A DNA stretch of 48,179 bases from Alteromonas hispanica (GTDB lineage: Bacteria; Pseudomonadota; Gammaproteobacteria; Enterobacterales; Alteromonadaceae), in NCBI RefSeq assembly GCF_010500915.1, contig NZ_JAAAWP010000017.1, forward strand, positions 1 through 48,179, given 5' to 3'. Made by a program: the position numbers and the translations under genes. This document shows positions 7,779-16,173 of this stretch, in pieces (the stretch's first letter is position 1; every line of letters starts with the position of its first letter). Under the pieces are notes generated by a model that saw only the letters and a program-made list of their open reading frames with translations, did no database searches and had not been told where the DNA came from.

Positions 7779-9532
7779 ATTTCCTTCGCCTTTTGTTCCT
7801 CAATAAACGCATCAATATTCTGTTCTAAAATGAAAAGAGGTACAGAGCCGTTCTCTAAAACAGCACGATGGAATTTTCGTACGTCGAAGTGCTCGCCCAA
7901 TGCAGACTCTGCTTTTTGTCTTAAGGCTTTTATCTTTATCTCGCCTATTTTGTAAGACAAAGCTTGGGCTGGCCAGGAAATATAGCGGTCTATTTCGGTG
8001 TTAACGTTGTGCTCTGACAAAGCAGTATTTTCCATCATGTAATCTACCGCTTTCTGACGACTCCACCCCATGGTGTGCATACCTGTGTCGACAACTAAGC
8101 GACAGGCTCTCCACATTTCATAGCTCAAGCGACCAAAGTTATCATAAGGGTCTTCGTAAATACCTGCTTCTATACCCAGAAACTCAGAATATAAGCCCCA
8201 GCCTTCACCAAATGCAGAAATGTATGTGTTACGGCGTACCATAGGAAGGTTTTCAAGCTCTGCTGCCAACGAAATTTGTAAGTGATGACCAGGTACGGCT
8301 TCGTGCAGCGTTAATGCAGGTAACGCATATAGTGGACGCTTATCAAGCGCATAAGTATTTACCCAATAATAGCCAGGCTCATCATCTCTGCTAGGATGAA
8401 TGTATCTGCCAGTGGTGTATTTAGGAGCGATAGCATCTGGAACCGGTGCCACGCCATAAGGTGTTCTAGGCAGATACTCAAATAAAGACGGCAGTTTAGC
8501 GTCCATTTTCTTTGCAATGAACGAGGCTTCTTTTAATAACTCTTCTGCGCTGGTGGCGTAAAACTGCGGATCTTCACGTAAAAATGTGATGAATGCGTTT
8601 ATTGAACCGTCAAACTCTAAATCATCAACAATCTGCTGCATCTGGGCGCGAATTCTCGCTACCTCAGACAAACCAAGCTCATGGATCTCTTGAGGTGTCA
8701 TATCGGTTGTTGTGTAGTGTTTCGCTCGGTTGGCATAGTACTCAACCCCGTTAGGCCATTTTTCCGCGGCTATAGTAGTACGTGACCCTGGAATGTATTC
8801 GTTAACCATAAAGTCATAAAATGCCTGATAAGCAGGCAGTACAAACTGACGTATTGCCTGCTGACCTTGTTTTTCTAAAGATGCTTTCTCAGTGTCACTA
8901 AAGTAATCGGGGAACTGCATGAACGGAGAGTAGAAGCCACTGTCTTTTACATCATCAACTAAGTATGTCGAGATAGAGTTTTCAAAACCCTCAAGTACAA
9001 CGCGTGGTTGAGTGTAGCCCTCTGACAGCGCTTGTTCCATATAGGCAATTTGCTGTTCGAAATAAGGCTTTAACCCTTGTAAGCGACTAATGTATGCCTT
9101 GTAATCTGTTACTCGCTTAAAAGTCGATAAGTTAGGCAGAGAGGCCATTGCACTATGGAATCCGTACTCTGAATTTATAGGAACAAGGTAATCGCGATAC
9201 TTGTATTGGTCGATATAATTAGCCAAACGATATTGCTGCATCAGCAAAGCAATATAGGCTTCTTGAGTTAGGTTGTTCTCATTGTAATTAGCTAACTCGC
9301 TCTGATAATCCAGCCAATGCTTGTTTTGCTCTTCAAGTCCTTTGATGGATATATCTGGAAGGGCATGAGCAAGCTCAGTATTACCCTGACGAGAGGCAAG
9401 GAGTGGAGATACCGACAGTTCGTACTGCCAGATATCATCAAGTAAGGCATACAGGCTTTTGTCATCGTATGTTTTTGCCGAAATACCTAGGCTGAAAATA
9501 ACAAGTGTCGCGGCTATTAAAAAGCGATACAT
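7775..9532 (-). CDS. DUF885 family protein, probable exported metallopeptidase-like enzyme
   Basis: The 585-residue product has an N-terminal signal peptide (about residues 1-19, ending ISA) and the full-length DUF885 architecture, an all-helical fold related to metallopeptidases. The hallmark HEAVPGHHLQ, an HExxxGHH zinc-binding type motif, is present, and a downstream GEGWGLYSEFLG segment supplies the likely third ligand glutamate. Some family members are annotated as dipeptidyl carboxypeptidase-like, but the substrate is not established. A small hairpin at 9540-9558 partly covers its Shine-Dalgarno GGAG. It lies between DUF1820 upstream and the small membrane protein downstream. Exported protease-like function is inferred. 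Confidence 0.85.
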   Translation of the reverse strand: MYRFLIAATLVIFSLGISAKTYDDKSLYALLDDIWQYELSVSPLLASRQGNTELAHALPDISIKGLEEQNKHWLDYQSELANYNENNLTQEAYIALLMQQYRLANYIDQYKYRDYLVPINSEYGFHSAMASLPNLSTFKRVTDYKAYISRLQGLKPYFEQQIAYMEQALSEGYTQPRVVLEGFENSISTYLVDDVKDSGFYSPFMQFPDYFSDTEKASLEKQGQQAIRQFVLPAYQAFYDFMVNEYIPGSRTTIAAEKWPNGVEYYANRAKHYTTTDMTPQEIHELGLSEVARIRAQMQQIVDDLEFDGSINAFITFLREDPQFYATSAEELLKEASFIAKKMDAKLPSLFEYLPRTPYGVAPVPDAIAPKYTTGRYIHPSRDDEPGYYWVNTYALDKRPLYALPALTLHEAVPGHHLQISLAAELENLPMVRRNTYISAFGEGWGLYSEFLGIEAGIYEDPYDNFGRLSYEMWRACRLVVDTGMHTMGWSRQKAVDYMMENTALSEHNVNTEIDRYISWPAQALSYKIGEIKIKALRQKAESALGEHFDVRKFHRAVLENGSVPLFILEQNIDAFIEEQKAKEI

Positions 9533-9539
9533 AAGGGTC

Positions 9540-9558
9540 TCCGGTAACCTTAACCGGA
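9540..9558 (-). promoter_or_regulatory. Hairpin overlapping the ribosome binding site of the DUF885 gene
   Basis: TCCGGT (9540-9545) and ACCGGA (9553-9558) form a 6-base stem with a 7-base loop. On the minus strand the last stem bases (CCGGA) supply most of the GGAG that lies about 6 bases before the ATG at 9532. There is no T run, so it does not look like a terminator; a translational brake or mRNA processing site is possible. Confidence 0.45.
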
Positions 9559-9570
9559 AACCCCGGCGCG

Positions 9571-9906
9571 TTACTCTTTAGTTGGTGTATAAATTGGGCT
9601 AGGAAAGACAGTTACTTTATCAGATTTATTTTCCAATTGAGTAATTTTGGCCGAACCTTTTTTATTTACGGCGTCAATGCGAAGTACATTGTGCATCGGA
9701 ATATAAGTTTTTGTTACTCCTGAAAATTCAGATTTTAATTTCTCGTGGCTAGGATCAAGCACAACACTGGTATGCGTGTCCCAAACAAAATCACCAATTT
9801 CAACAAAGCCGAATAAACTGCCTTGCATAAGGGTTTTTACGTAAAGCTCGTAACGTTCGCCGTTACTAATAAATTGAATGCGGTATAACAACTCTTCGTT
9901 AGCCAT
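9571..9906 (-). CDS. DUF1820 family protein
   Basis: A 111-residue soluble protein that matches the DUF1820 family, a small conserved gammaproteobacterial family without known function. Recognised features are the N-terminal strand pattern LLYRIQFISNGERYELYVK, the central GFVEIGDFVWD and the late IPMHNVLRIDAVNKKG stretch with a basic tail. No signal peptide or membrane segment is visible, so it should be cytoplasmic. It starts with ATG at 9906 and appears to be the first gene of an operon with DUF885 and the small membrane protein; the gap to DUF885 is 38 bases and holds a hairpin. Confidence 0.85.
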   Translation of the reverse strand: MANEELLYRIQFISNGERYELYVKTLMQGSLFGFVEIGDFVWDTHTSVVLDPSHEKLKSEFSGVTKTYIPMHNVLRIDAVNKKGSAKITQLENKSDKVTVFPSPIYTPTKE

Positions 9907-10152
9907 GTGCTGCTCTTGTCATTTAAAAACCATACTTACCATTACGCCTTGTTTATGAAGCGCAATATTCGAGTATTTGACCACTTATTTATTTTTAAAT
10001 TTTATAACGACTCTCATATGCGAGCAATGGCAGAAAACCTGTGTTAAACGAAATACGTCGCATAGCATTCCCGCTATAAACTGCGTTAACATATTGCTTA
10101 CAGCGTTACACTTGAATAAAAGCTTGGTGTAAACAAAACACGGTGGAACAAA

Positions 10153-11805
10153 ATGATAAAAAAACTACTCCTAGGCAGTGTAATGACAGCAATGACTTTT
10201 GCTGTGGGTGCACATGGCCATTCGTCTGCAAAGCATGCAGCGACAGAAAATGTATTTAGCCCTGATACTCAGCGCATCAAATCTCATCTCTTTTTCTTAG
10301 CCGATGACTTGTTGGAGGGCCGCGATACTGGCTCTCGTGGACACGATATTGCTGCGCTTTATATTGCAACAGAGTTTGCAAAGTATGGCTTAACGCCAGC
10401 GGGTACCGATGGATTCATCCAAAATGTCTCTTTTCGCAAGGCAAACTTAGTTCAAGAATCTCCTCAGTTTACGTTAACGAAAAACGGTAATACCGTAGAT
10501 TTTGCTTATCCCAAACAATATCTCGCTGGTCCTAGCTTATTGAGTGAAGAGGCAAAACTAGAGGGTGAAATGGTATTTGTGGGGTATGGCATTATTGCTG
10601 ACGAACTATCGCACAACGATTATGAAGGCTTAGATGTAGACGGCAAAATAGTGGTTACGTTAGCTGGTAAACCCAGCGAATTTCCATCTGAAGAAGGGGC
10701 ACATTTTGCTTCAGGTTATCAAAAGCAAAAGTATGCCGTAGATAATGGCGCCATTGGCATGATTACCATTACTACACCTAAAAACGAAAAGGTTCGTCCG
10801 TATCAAAGCCGTTTAAGTTACATCCATACACCGCGTATGGCATGGCTGAATGATAACAATGAACCTGCTAACAGCTTTCCTCAGCTTAAAGGCGGCGCCT
10901 ACATGAGCGAAGGCGCAGCTAGAACGTTATTTGAAGGCGCTGAGCGCAGCTTAGATGAGATATATGCTGATCTTGAAGCGGATAAAGTTCCTAAGGGGTT
11001 CGCGTTAGAAGGTGTAGTAGATATCAGCAAAACAAGCACGCATGACACCATCACAAGTCCTAATGTTGTCGGTATGCTCGAAGGTTCAGATCCTGAGTTG
11101 AAAAACGAGTACGTAGTGTTTTCTGCTCACTCCGACCATATTGGTTTTGCGAAAACAGTTAAGAAAGACAACATTAATAACGGTGCTATGGATAATGCTT
11201 CGGGCACATCTGTAATGCTAGAAACAGCGCGACTGTTCAGTGAAATGGAAGAAAAGCCCAAGCGCTCAATTTTGTTTGTATCTGTTACGGGCGAAGAAAA
11301 GGGGCTACTGGGAGCTGATTATTTTGCTCGCAATCCAACAGTGCCGGTAACGTCTATGGTGGCTAACGTAAACCTTGATATGCCTATTTTAACCTATGAG
11401 TTTGCAGATGTGATTGCATTTGGTGCTAACCATAGTGATTTACAGAAGTCTGTAGAAAAAGCAGCGGCCAACGCTGATATTGAGTTAAGCCCCGATCCAT
11501 GGCCAGAACAGGCTTTATTTACTCGTTCAGACCATTATGCATTTGTAAAACAGGGCGTTCCTGCTGTTTTCATGGTACCAGGTCTTAAATCAAAAGATCC
11601 AAGCGTAGATGGCAGCAAAGTGTTTGGGCAGTTTTTGTCGACTCACTATCACAAGCCTAGCGATGACATTAACCAGCCATTTAATTGGAAAGCAGCTGAA
11701 ACCTTTACCAAGGTGAATGCTCAAATAGGTTGGACGTTAGCCAATCAAGAAGCTAAGCCTCAGTGGAATGAAGGTGATTTCTTTGGGGAAACGTTTAGTA
11801 AATAA
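10153..11805 (+). CDS. Exported M28 family zinc metallopeptidase with PA domain
   Basis: M28 enzymes are two-zinc aminopeptidase-like hydrolases. This 550-residue protein starts with a signal peptide (about residues 1-20, ending VGAHG), so it acts in the periplasm or outside. A PA-type insert is visible at about residues 120-240 (VFVGYGIIADELSHNDYEGLDVDGKIVV). The zinc and catalytic residues can be placed: H326 in AHSDH, bridging D347 in MDNASG, E381-E382 in TGEEKG, D409 in NLDM and H500 in THYHKPSDD. All are present, so it should be active. GGTGG precedes the ATG and a strong terminator follows at 11832. It is monocistronic. Peptide scavenging is the likely role; the substrate is unknown. 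Confidence 0.92.
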   Translation: MIKKLLLGSVMTAMTFAVGAHGHSSAKHAATENVFSPDTQRIKSHLFFLADDLLEGRDTGSRGHDIAALYIATEFAKYGLTPAGTDGFIQNVSFRKANLVQESPQFTLTKNGNTVDFAYPKQYLAGPSLLSEEAKLEGEMVFVGYGIIADELSHNDYEGLDVDGKIVVTLAGKPSEFPSEEGAHFASGYQKQKYAVDNGAIGMITITTPKNEKVRPYQSRLSYIHTPRMAWLNDNNEPANSFPQLKGGAYMSEGAARTLFEGAERSLDEIYADLEADKVPKGFALEGVVDISKTSTHDTITSPNVVGMLEGSDPELKNEYVVFSAHSDHIGFAKTVKKDNINNGAMDNASGTSVMLETARLFSEMEEKPKRSILFVSVTGEEKGLLGADYFARNPTVPVTSMVANVNLDMPILTYEFADVIAFGANHSDLQKSVEKAAANADIELSPDPWPEQALFTRSDHYAFVKQGVPAVFMVPGLKSKDPSVDGSKVFGQFLSTHYHKPSDDINQPFNWKAAETFTKVNAQIGWTLANQEAKPQWNEGDFFGETFSK

Positions 11806-11831
11806 ATAGTTTTAACAATGAAACACAAACT

Positions 11832-11867
11832 AATCGGTGTTATCTAGGTGACACCGATTGTATTTTT
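11832..11867 (+). terminator. Rho-independent terminator of the M28 peptidase gene
   Basis: AATCGGTGT (11832-11840) pairs perfectly with ACACCGATT (11851-11859) across a 10-base loop and is followed by GTATTTTTA. It also lies just before the stop of the convergent glycosyltransferase gene. Confidence 0.85.
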
Positions 11868-11871
11868 ATCC

Positions 11872-12618
11872 TTACAAGCTGGTAATTCTCGTCAAATCTG
11901 CTGAGAGCTTTTTACGTTCAAAATACATTTTTACACGAAATTTTAGGTTTCTCCAAAAGGTGCTGTGATTCGAGTGCCGCCCACTGTTTACCGCTTCGAT
12001 TTCACTATTAAAAGCGTTGTTTTGAGTAAATGGATAAGGTCGAATACCTGCAACACTGATCCCTATTTCGCTATGGATTTGCATGTCTATATCAACAGCT
12101 CTAAAAAACAGCTTGCGTTTAAGAAGCTTTTTAGCGCCTGATAAATTCAATGCATATGCCGCGGCGCAGTTTGGTACCTTTAAAAAATTGCCAAGAGTAG
12201 TGCTTTCATCTAATGACTTTGAATCGATAAAACGATTGTTACGATTATCAAACAGCTTGATCATTTCCCAGCCATGGAGCTGTTCAATATGTTGCAGAGT
12301 AAAAGGAAGTGTCTTGTCGATGCATAAATCGTCTTCTAAGATTAAGCAGTATGGTATTTCATCTTCCACCATTTTTTGCCAAAGCCGCTTATGGCTTATA
12401 TAGCAGCCTATTTCTCCGATAGTAAGGTTTCTATGGTGGTGCTTTCGATTTGCAGCAGGGTCGTACCATTGCTTTATTTCATCCTCACTGAGTTCACATC
12501 CAACTGTAGCATCAAATCGGGTTACGCTGAGTCCAAGTGCTTTGAGTCTTGATGATGTCGACTCCCAACGATCGATCGAACTTTTCATGTTTATTATAAA
12601 AATAGGGAAGCTATTCAT
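11872..12618 (-). CDS. Family 25 glycosyltransferase (LPS/lipooligosaccharide type)
   Basis: GT25 enzymes add sugars, often galactose, to lipooligosaccharide. The start at 12618 (248 residues) begins MNSFPIFIINMKSSIDRW, the usual family opening with the R/W segment, and has GGATAGG a few bases upstream; an upstream ATG at 12630 is possible. Visible motifs are the GEIGCYISHKRLW stretch (about residues 65-77) and LILEDDLCID (about 89-98), whose EDD is the expected metal/nucleotide-binding acidic motif. A C-terminal basic tail follows. No transmembrane segment is seen. It lies 56 bases after slmA on the same strand and is not part of a visible LPS cluster. The acceptor is unknown. Confidence 0.85.
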   Translation of the reverse strand: MNSFPIFIINMKSSIDRWESTSSRLKALGLSVTRFDATVGCELSEDEIKQWYDPAANRKHHHRNLTIGEIGCYISHKRLWQKMVEDEIPYCLILEDDLCIDKTLPFTLQHIEQLHGWEMIKLFDNRNNRFIDSKSLDESTTLGNFLKVPNCAAAYALNLSGAKKLLKRKLFFRAVDIDMQIHSEIGISVAGIRPYPFTQNNAFNSEIEAVNSGRHSNHSTFWRNLKFRVKMYFERKKLSADLTRITSL

Positions 12619-12674
12619 ACGCCTATCCATAAGTAAAAATAGTGGCTTTTCAATGCTGATTATTTCAGGATTTG

Positions 12675-13262
12675 CTACACAAACATTTGTTTGAAGGCTG
12701 CCCACTGCTCGTTAAACTGCTCGGTAGGTTTACGTGTAAATCCGCTTCTGATAAACAAGTTTATGCGTCCATCAGTATAACAAATGAGCATGTTAGCAAT
12801 AATGGCTTCATCGGCGGAAAGGGTTTTGCCTTCTCTCAGCTTTCGCTCTCTTAGCACTTGTTTAAGTTGAGTCTCTAGGCGCTCGTATAGTTTTGCTATA
12901 CGTGCACGCAAGCGCTCTTGCTCACCCATTAACGCATCGCCGTTAAGAATACGCGTAATACCGGGGTTTTTTTCTGCAAACCCTAAAATAAGGTGCAAAA
13001 TCATCTGGCAGCGAGTTAAAGAATCTTTTTCTTCATTCACTATTTTATTTATGCGAGTGAATAAGGTTTCTTCGATGAATTCTATTAACCCCTCAAACAT
13101 GCGGGCTTTACTTGGAAAGTGACGATAAAGTGCGGCTTCGGAAACCCCTACTTTTTCGGCTAACTTTGCTGTTGTTATGCGCTGTCCTGGATTAGTTTCC
13201 AACATTCCAGCAAGTGCTTGCAGAATCTGCGCTCTGCGATTGGTTTTTTTGACTGCAGGCAT
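12675..13262 (-). CDS. slmA: Nucleoid occlusion factor SlmA, TetR family
   Basis: SlmA binds specific chromosomal sites and blocks FtsZ ring assembly over the nucleoid. The 195-residue protein matches SlmA in length. It has the N-terminal helix-turn-helix ([24 protein letters not shown], about residues 29-52) and the distinctive first segment [15 protein letters not shown]. Conserved SlmA stretches such as [21 protein letters not shown] and [14 protein letters not shown] are present. A GGAGGAAG ribosome site lies about 9-12 bases before the ATG. In E. coli dut sits between coaBC and slmA; here the gap to coaBC is 227 bases and contains no gene I can see. Confidence 0.95.
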   Translation of the reverse strand: MPAVKKTNRRAQILQALAGMLETNPGQRITTAKLAEKVGVSEAALYRHFPSKARMFEGLIEFIEETLFTRINKIVNEEKDSLTRCQMILHLILGFAEKNPGITRILNGDALMGEQERLRARIAKLYERLETQLKQVLRERKLREGKTLSADEAIIANMLICYTDGRINLFIRSGFTRKPTEQFNEQWAAFKQMFV

Positions 13263-13489
13263 GACGAAATGACTTCCTCCGCAACCGAGTAAGTTACACT
13301 CGGGTTCCTTGTTAAGTTGGCTATTGCCAAAAGTTATTGTTTTTATATTCTTATTATTGAAACTAACGCACTGCTAAAGCTAACGCGTTATGTAAGCCAG
13401 TTCATGACTGGCCAAAAGCGAAGCAAACTGCATGTTTATTTATCTGCCTCGCTCTTATCTCCTAGCCTAATTAACACTAAGCAGTATCA

Positions 13490-14746
13490 TTACTGAAGAG
13501 TACTACTAAAACGTGTTGCTATCAGCGAAATCAGTTGATGCGCTAACTCACGCTTGCTGGTGGCCGGTAACTTTTTATCACCCCCGTTCCATATCACGTG
13601 AAGTGCATTTTTATCACTATTAAAGCCTAGACCATCTGCAGTAATGTTGTTAGCCGCAATCATATCAAGATTTTTCTTTGCTAACTTCGAACGAGCGTAG
13701 TCTTCTACATTTTGGCTTTCAGCTGCAAAGCCTACACAGAATGGTCTGTCTTTTCTTTGTGAAATTGTAGCTAGAATATCAGGGTTTTTTATAAAAGTAA
13801 GCGTTAACTCATCATCTGATTTTTTGATTTTATTATCAGCCACATTTACCGCTTTATAATCGGCTACTGCTGCGGTACTTATAAAAATATCCGCTTTGGA
13901 TGCACTTTGCGTACAGGCGGTCAACATTTCATCTGCTGTGACTACGTCTATACGTTTACAGCCTTTGGGCGTAGCAAGAGAAACTGGGCCTGCTACAAGG
14001 GTAACTTCAGCGCCTGCATTAACTGCCGCTTCAGCTACAGCAAACCCCATTTTTCCTGAGCTATGGTTTGATATATAGCGAACAGGGTCGAGAGGTTCTT
14101 GGGTGGGACCTGCAGTAATTAACACGTGTTTTCCTGTCAGTACCTCGCCGCAATTGATAGGTACTGAAGATTGTTTGTTATTTATTGTATGGATGTCATA
14201 TAGGGCTTCACATACTCTATGTGCAATATCTATAGGCTCAACCATTCTACCCGCCCCTAAATCACCACAAGCTTGTTCGCCGCTTGCTGGGCCGATAAAT
14301 TCAACACCGTAGTTGGTCAATATGTTTACGTTAGCCAAGGTCGCTGGCGCCTTCCACATTTGCTGGTTCATAGCTGGTGCAATAAATACCTTGGCCGTAG
14401 TAGCAAGATAAACTGTAGTTAATAAGTCATCGGCCATACCGTAGGCTAATTTCGCTAGCGTATTCGCTGTGGCGGGAGCGATTAAAAGTACGTCTGCCCA
14501 TTTTGCAAGCTCAATATGGCCCATAGCTGCTTCTGCAGCAGGGTCGAGTAAATGTTGATGTACCGTATTCCCAGACACCGCCTGTAAAGATAGCGGGCTA
14601 ACAAATTCTGCCGCAGAACTTGTTAATACAACGCGCACATTAGCGCCCAATGCAGTGAGTTTGCGCACAAGATCTGGTGACTTATAGGCTGCGATACCGC
14701 CAGTTACGCCAAGTAAAACATTTTTATTTGCAAGGGATAGAGTCAT
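13490..14746 (-). CDS. coaBC: Bifunctional phosphopantothenoylcysteine decarboxylase/synthetase
   Basis: CoaBC makes 4'-phosphopantetheine from phosphopantothenate and cysteine in coenzyme A synthesis. The start at 14746 (MTLSLANKNVLLG, 418 residues) agrees with the family N terminus; the frame also opens at 14782 but without a ribosome site. The N-terminal flavin-dependent CoaC half shows GVTGGIAAYKSPDLVRKL, the His-containing MGHIELAKWADV segment and the PAMNQQMW motif. The CoaB half starts near LTGKHVLITAGPTQEPLDPVRYISNHSSGKMG and carries the KIKK lysines. It is divergent from radC, as in many relatives. No oddities are visible. Confidence 0.95.
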   Translation of the reverse strand: MTLSLANKNVLLGVTGGIAAYKSPDLVRKLTALGANVRVVLTSSAAEFVSPLSLQAVSGNTVHQHLLDPAAEAAMGHIELAKWADVLLIAPATANTLAKLAYGMADDLLTTVYLATTAKVFIAPAMNQQMWKAPATLANVNILTNYGVEFIGPASGEQACGDLGAGRMVEPIDIAHRVCEALYDIHTINNKQSSVPINCGEVLTGKHVLITAGPTQEPLDPVRYISNHSSGKMGFAVAEAAVNAGAEVTLVAGPVSLATPKGCKRIDVVTADEMLTACTQSASKADIFISTAAVADYKAVNVADNKIKKSDDELTLTFIKNPDILATISQRKDRPFCVGFAAESQNVEDYARSKLAKKNLDMIAANNITADGLGFNSDKNALHVIWNGGDKKLPATSKRELAHQLISLIATRFSSTLQ

Positions 14747-14939
14747 AAGAAGCACAGATAGCAAATGATTGTTAAACAGCATATTAAACTATCACGAAGC
14801 TAAAATCTGGGATAGGTAAACAAAAGTTGATATCGGTTAATCGCTGGTTTACCCGCTTTAAGCAAACCCGCCTAGAATACAGTCGTTGAGGTAGTGGTTT
14901 TCCGCTATAACATGGCTACAGAATAAACAGAGCAATATA

Positions 14940-15617
14940 ATGACAATAAAAGCATGGCCATCCAGTGAAAGGCCAAGAGAAAAATTACTCTCTTTTGGCG
15001 CTCATAGTCTCAGTGATGCTGAGTTAATAGCAATATTATTTGGGAAGGGAACAAGAGGAAAATCTGCCGTTGAACTTGCGCATGATATGCTTAACGAACT
15101 CGGTACACTAAGAGAGGTTGTTACTGCATCAGAGGAGCGCTTTACGTCGCTAAAAGGTATTGGCCGCTGCCGTTATGCGCAGTTTCATGCAGCCTTTGAA
15201 ATTTTTCGTCGCAATTTAGAAATACAGCTTACTCGTCAAGATGCTTTCAACAATGTAGAGGATACCAAGCGATATTTGCAAGCTAAGCTAAGAGATTGCG
15301 AACAAGAAAAGTTTGCGCTGTTAATGCTCAATAGTCAGCATCAGCTTATTGCATTCAGAGTTATGTTTACAGGCACGATAAATAGTGCGGCTGTTTATCC
15401 ACGGGAATTAATTAAGCAAGTGATGAGAGATAATGCGGCGGCGGTTATTTTGGTTCACAATCATCCTTCTGGCGTGGCAGAGCCTAGCCATGCAGACATT
15501 CGTTTAACCAGCGAGATCAAAGCCGCAATGAGCACGATCGATGTGCCTGTGCTAGATCATTTTGTCGTGGGAGACAAAGAAACTATTTCTTTTGCTCAAA
15601 GAGGGTTGTTATCATAG
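14940..15617 (+). CDS. radC: RadC (JAMM/MPN domain) DNA repair-family protein
   Basis: The 225-residue protein is a typical RadC (UPF0758). It has an N-terminal helix-hairpin-helix region (SLKGIGRCRYAQ, about residues 63-80) and a C-terminal MPN fold. The JAMM metal motif is intact: H173 and H175 in ILVHNHPSG, with the serine and D of SHADI after it, and a glutamate in the upstream strand. Original links of RadC to repair are doubtful, so its biochemical role is uncertain. It is divergent from coaBC, as in E. coli. In E. coli rpmB-rpmG follow directly; here about 7 kb of polysaccharide genes intervene. Confidence 0.95.
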   Translation: MTIKAWPSSERPREKLLSFGAHSLSDAELIAILFGKGTRGKSAVELAHDMLNELGTLREVVTASEERFTSLKGIGRCRYAQFHAAFEIFRRNLEIQLTRQDAFNNVEDTKRYLQAKLRDCEQEKFALLMLNSQHQLIAFRVMFTGTINSAAVYPRELIKQVMRDNAAAVILVHNHPSGVAEPSHADIRLTSEIKAAMSTIDVPVLDHFVVGDKETISFAQRGLLS

Positions 15618-15710
15618 CTGCCTAGGTCATTTTTTTGATTATATTCTAGTCAAAGCGTCAAAAATGATTTAGCATAGGATATTAGTGGGTATTTTTATTA
15701 AAGGACTGTT

Positions 15711-16076
15711 ATGAAAAAGTCGATTATTGCATTATTTGCAGCTGCTACTATGGTAGCTGGCGTTAACGCGCAAGAAGTAGAAGGTGGTTCAGGCGCAGGC
15801 GGTGCGGGTGTTGTCACCGGTGGCGTTGTTGCATCGGCTGCTGTTGGTCTTGGTGTTCTTGTTGCTGTTTCAAACAACAACTCTGCAGACGCTCCTACGG
15901 TAGTTGATCCGGATCCAGATCCAGCAACTCCTACTTGTGAGGGTGACGATCCTTTGGTAGATGGCGTATGCGTGGGCACAACTAACACTGTAACGGTAAC
16001 TACTTCTGGCACAACTACAGCAACTACTACAGTTACTGTTCCTGTGACATTTACTTACGCTCCGACAGTACAGTAA
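15711..16076 (+). CDS. Thr-rich small exported protein, GfcA/YjbE-like
   Basis: A 121-residue low-complexity protein with a signal peptide (about residues 1-20, ending VNA), a Gly/Ala/Val-rich hydrophobic part (about 24-55) and a C-terminal tail rich in Thr and Val (about 88-118, for example TTTATTTVTV). In E. coli the first genes of gfcABCDE and yjbEFGH encode just such small threonine-rich proteins, and the next three genes here are the GfcB, GfcC and GfcD homologues. The assignment therefore rests on order and composition, not on sequence identity. Two cysteines (CEGDDPLVDGVC, about 76-87) could form a disulfide. AAAGGA lies before the ATG, and a strong terminator follows at 16094-16120. 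Confidence 0.65.
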   Translation: MKKSIIALFAAATMVAGVNAQEVEGGSGAGGAGVVTGGVVASAAVGLGVLVAVSNNNSADAPTVVDPDPDPATPTCEGDDPLVDGVCVGTTNTVTVTTSGTTTATTTVTVPVTFTYAPTVQ

Positions 16077-16093
16077 ATACAACAGATTTTTTG

Positions 16094-16120
16094 AAAGCCG
16101 CTTTAATTAGCGGCTTTTTT
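16094..16120 (+). terminator. Rho-independent terminator between the Thr-rich gene and the gfcB-like gene
   Basis: AAAGCCGC (16094-16101) pairs with GCGGCTTT (16110-16117) and is followed by a T run. Because the next three genes overlap and have no other obvious promoter, partial termination here would give a high level of the first protein relative to the rest. Confidence 0.85.
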
Positions 16121-16173
16121 ATTAGTAACAAGAAACTTTTCTACCCTAATTTTCCTCTCGTCGGCGCATTTAC

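Noticed and set aside
13283..13306. AACCGAGT and ACTCGGGTT stem before slmA
   Set aside because: It has a bulged G and no T run; position upstream of the ribosome site allows a leader structure but nothing more can be said.
15618..15710. TAGGATATTA upstream of the Thr-rich gene resembling an RcsB box
   Set aside because: Only half of the palindrome is recognisable and the match could be chance; not enough to call regulation by the Rcs system.
15960..16076. Repeated ACT/ACA codons in the Thr-rich gene as a tandem repeat
   Set aside because: The repeats are irregular and reflect threonine codons; no fixed unit is seen.
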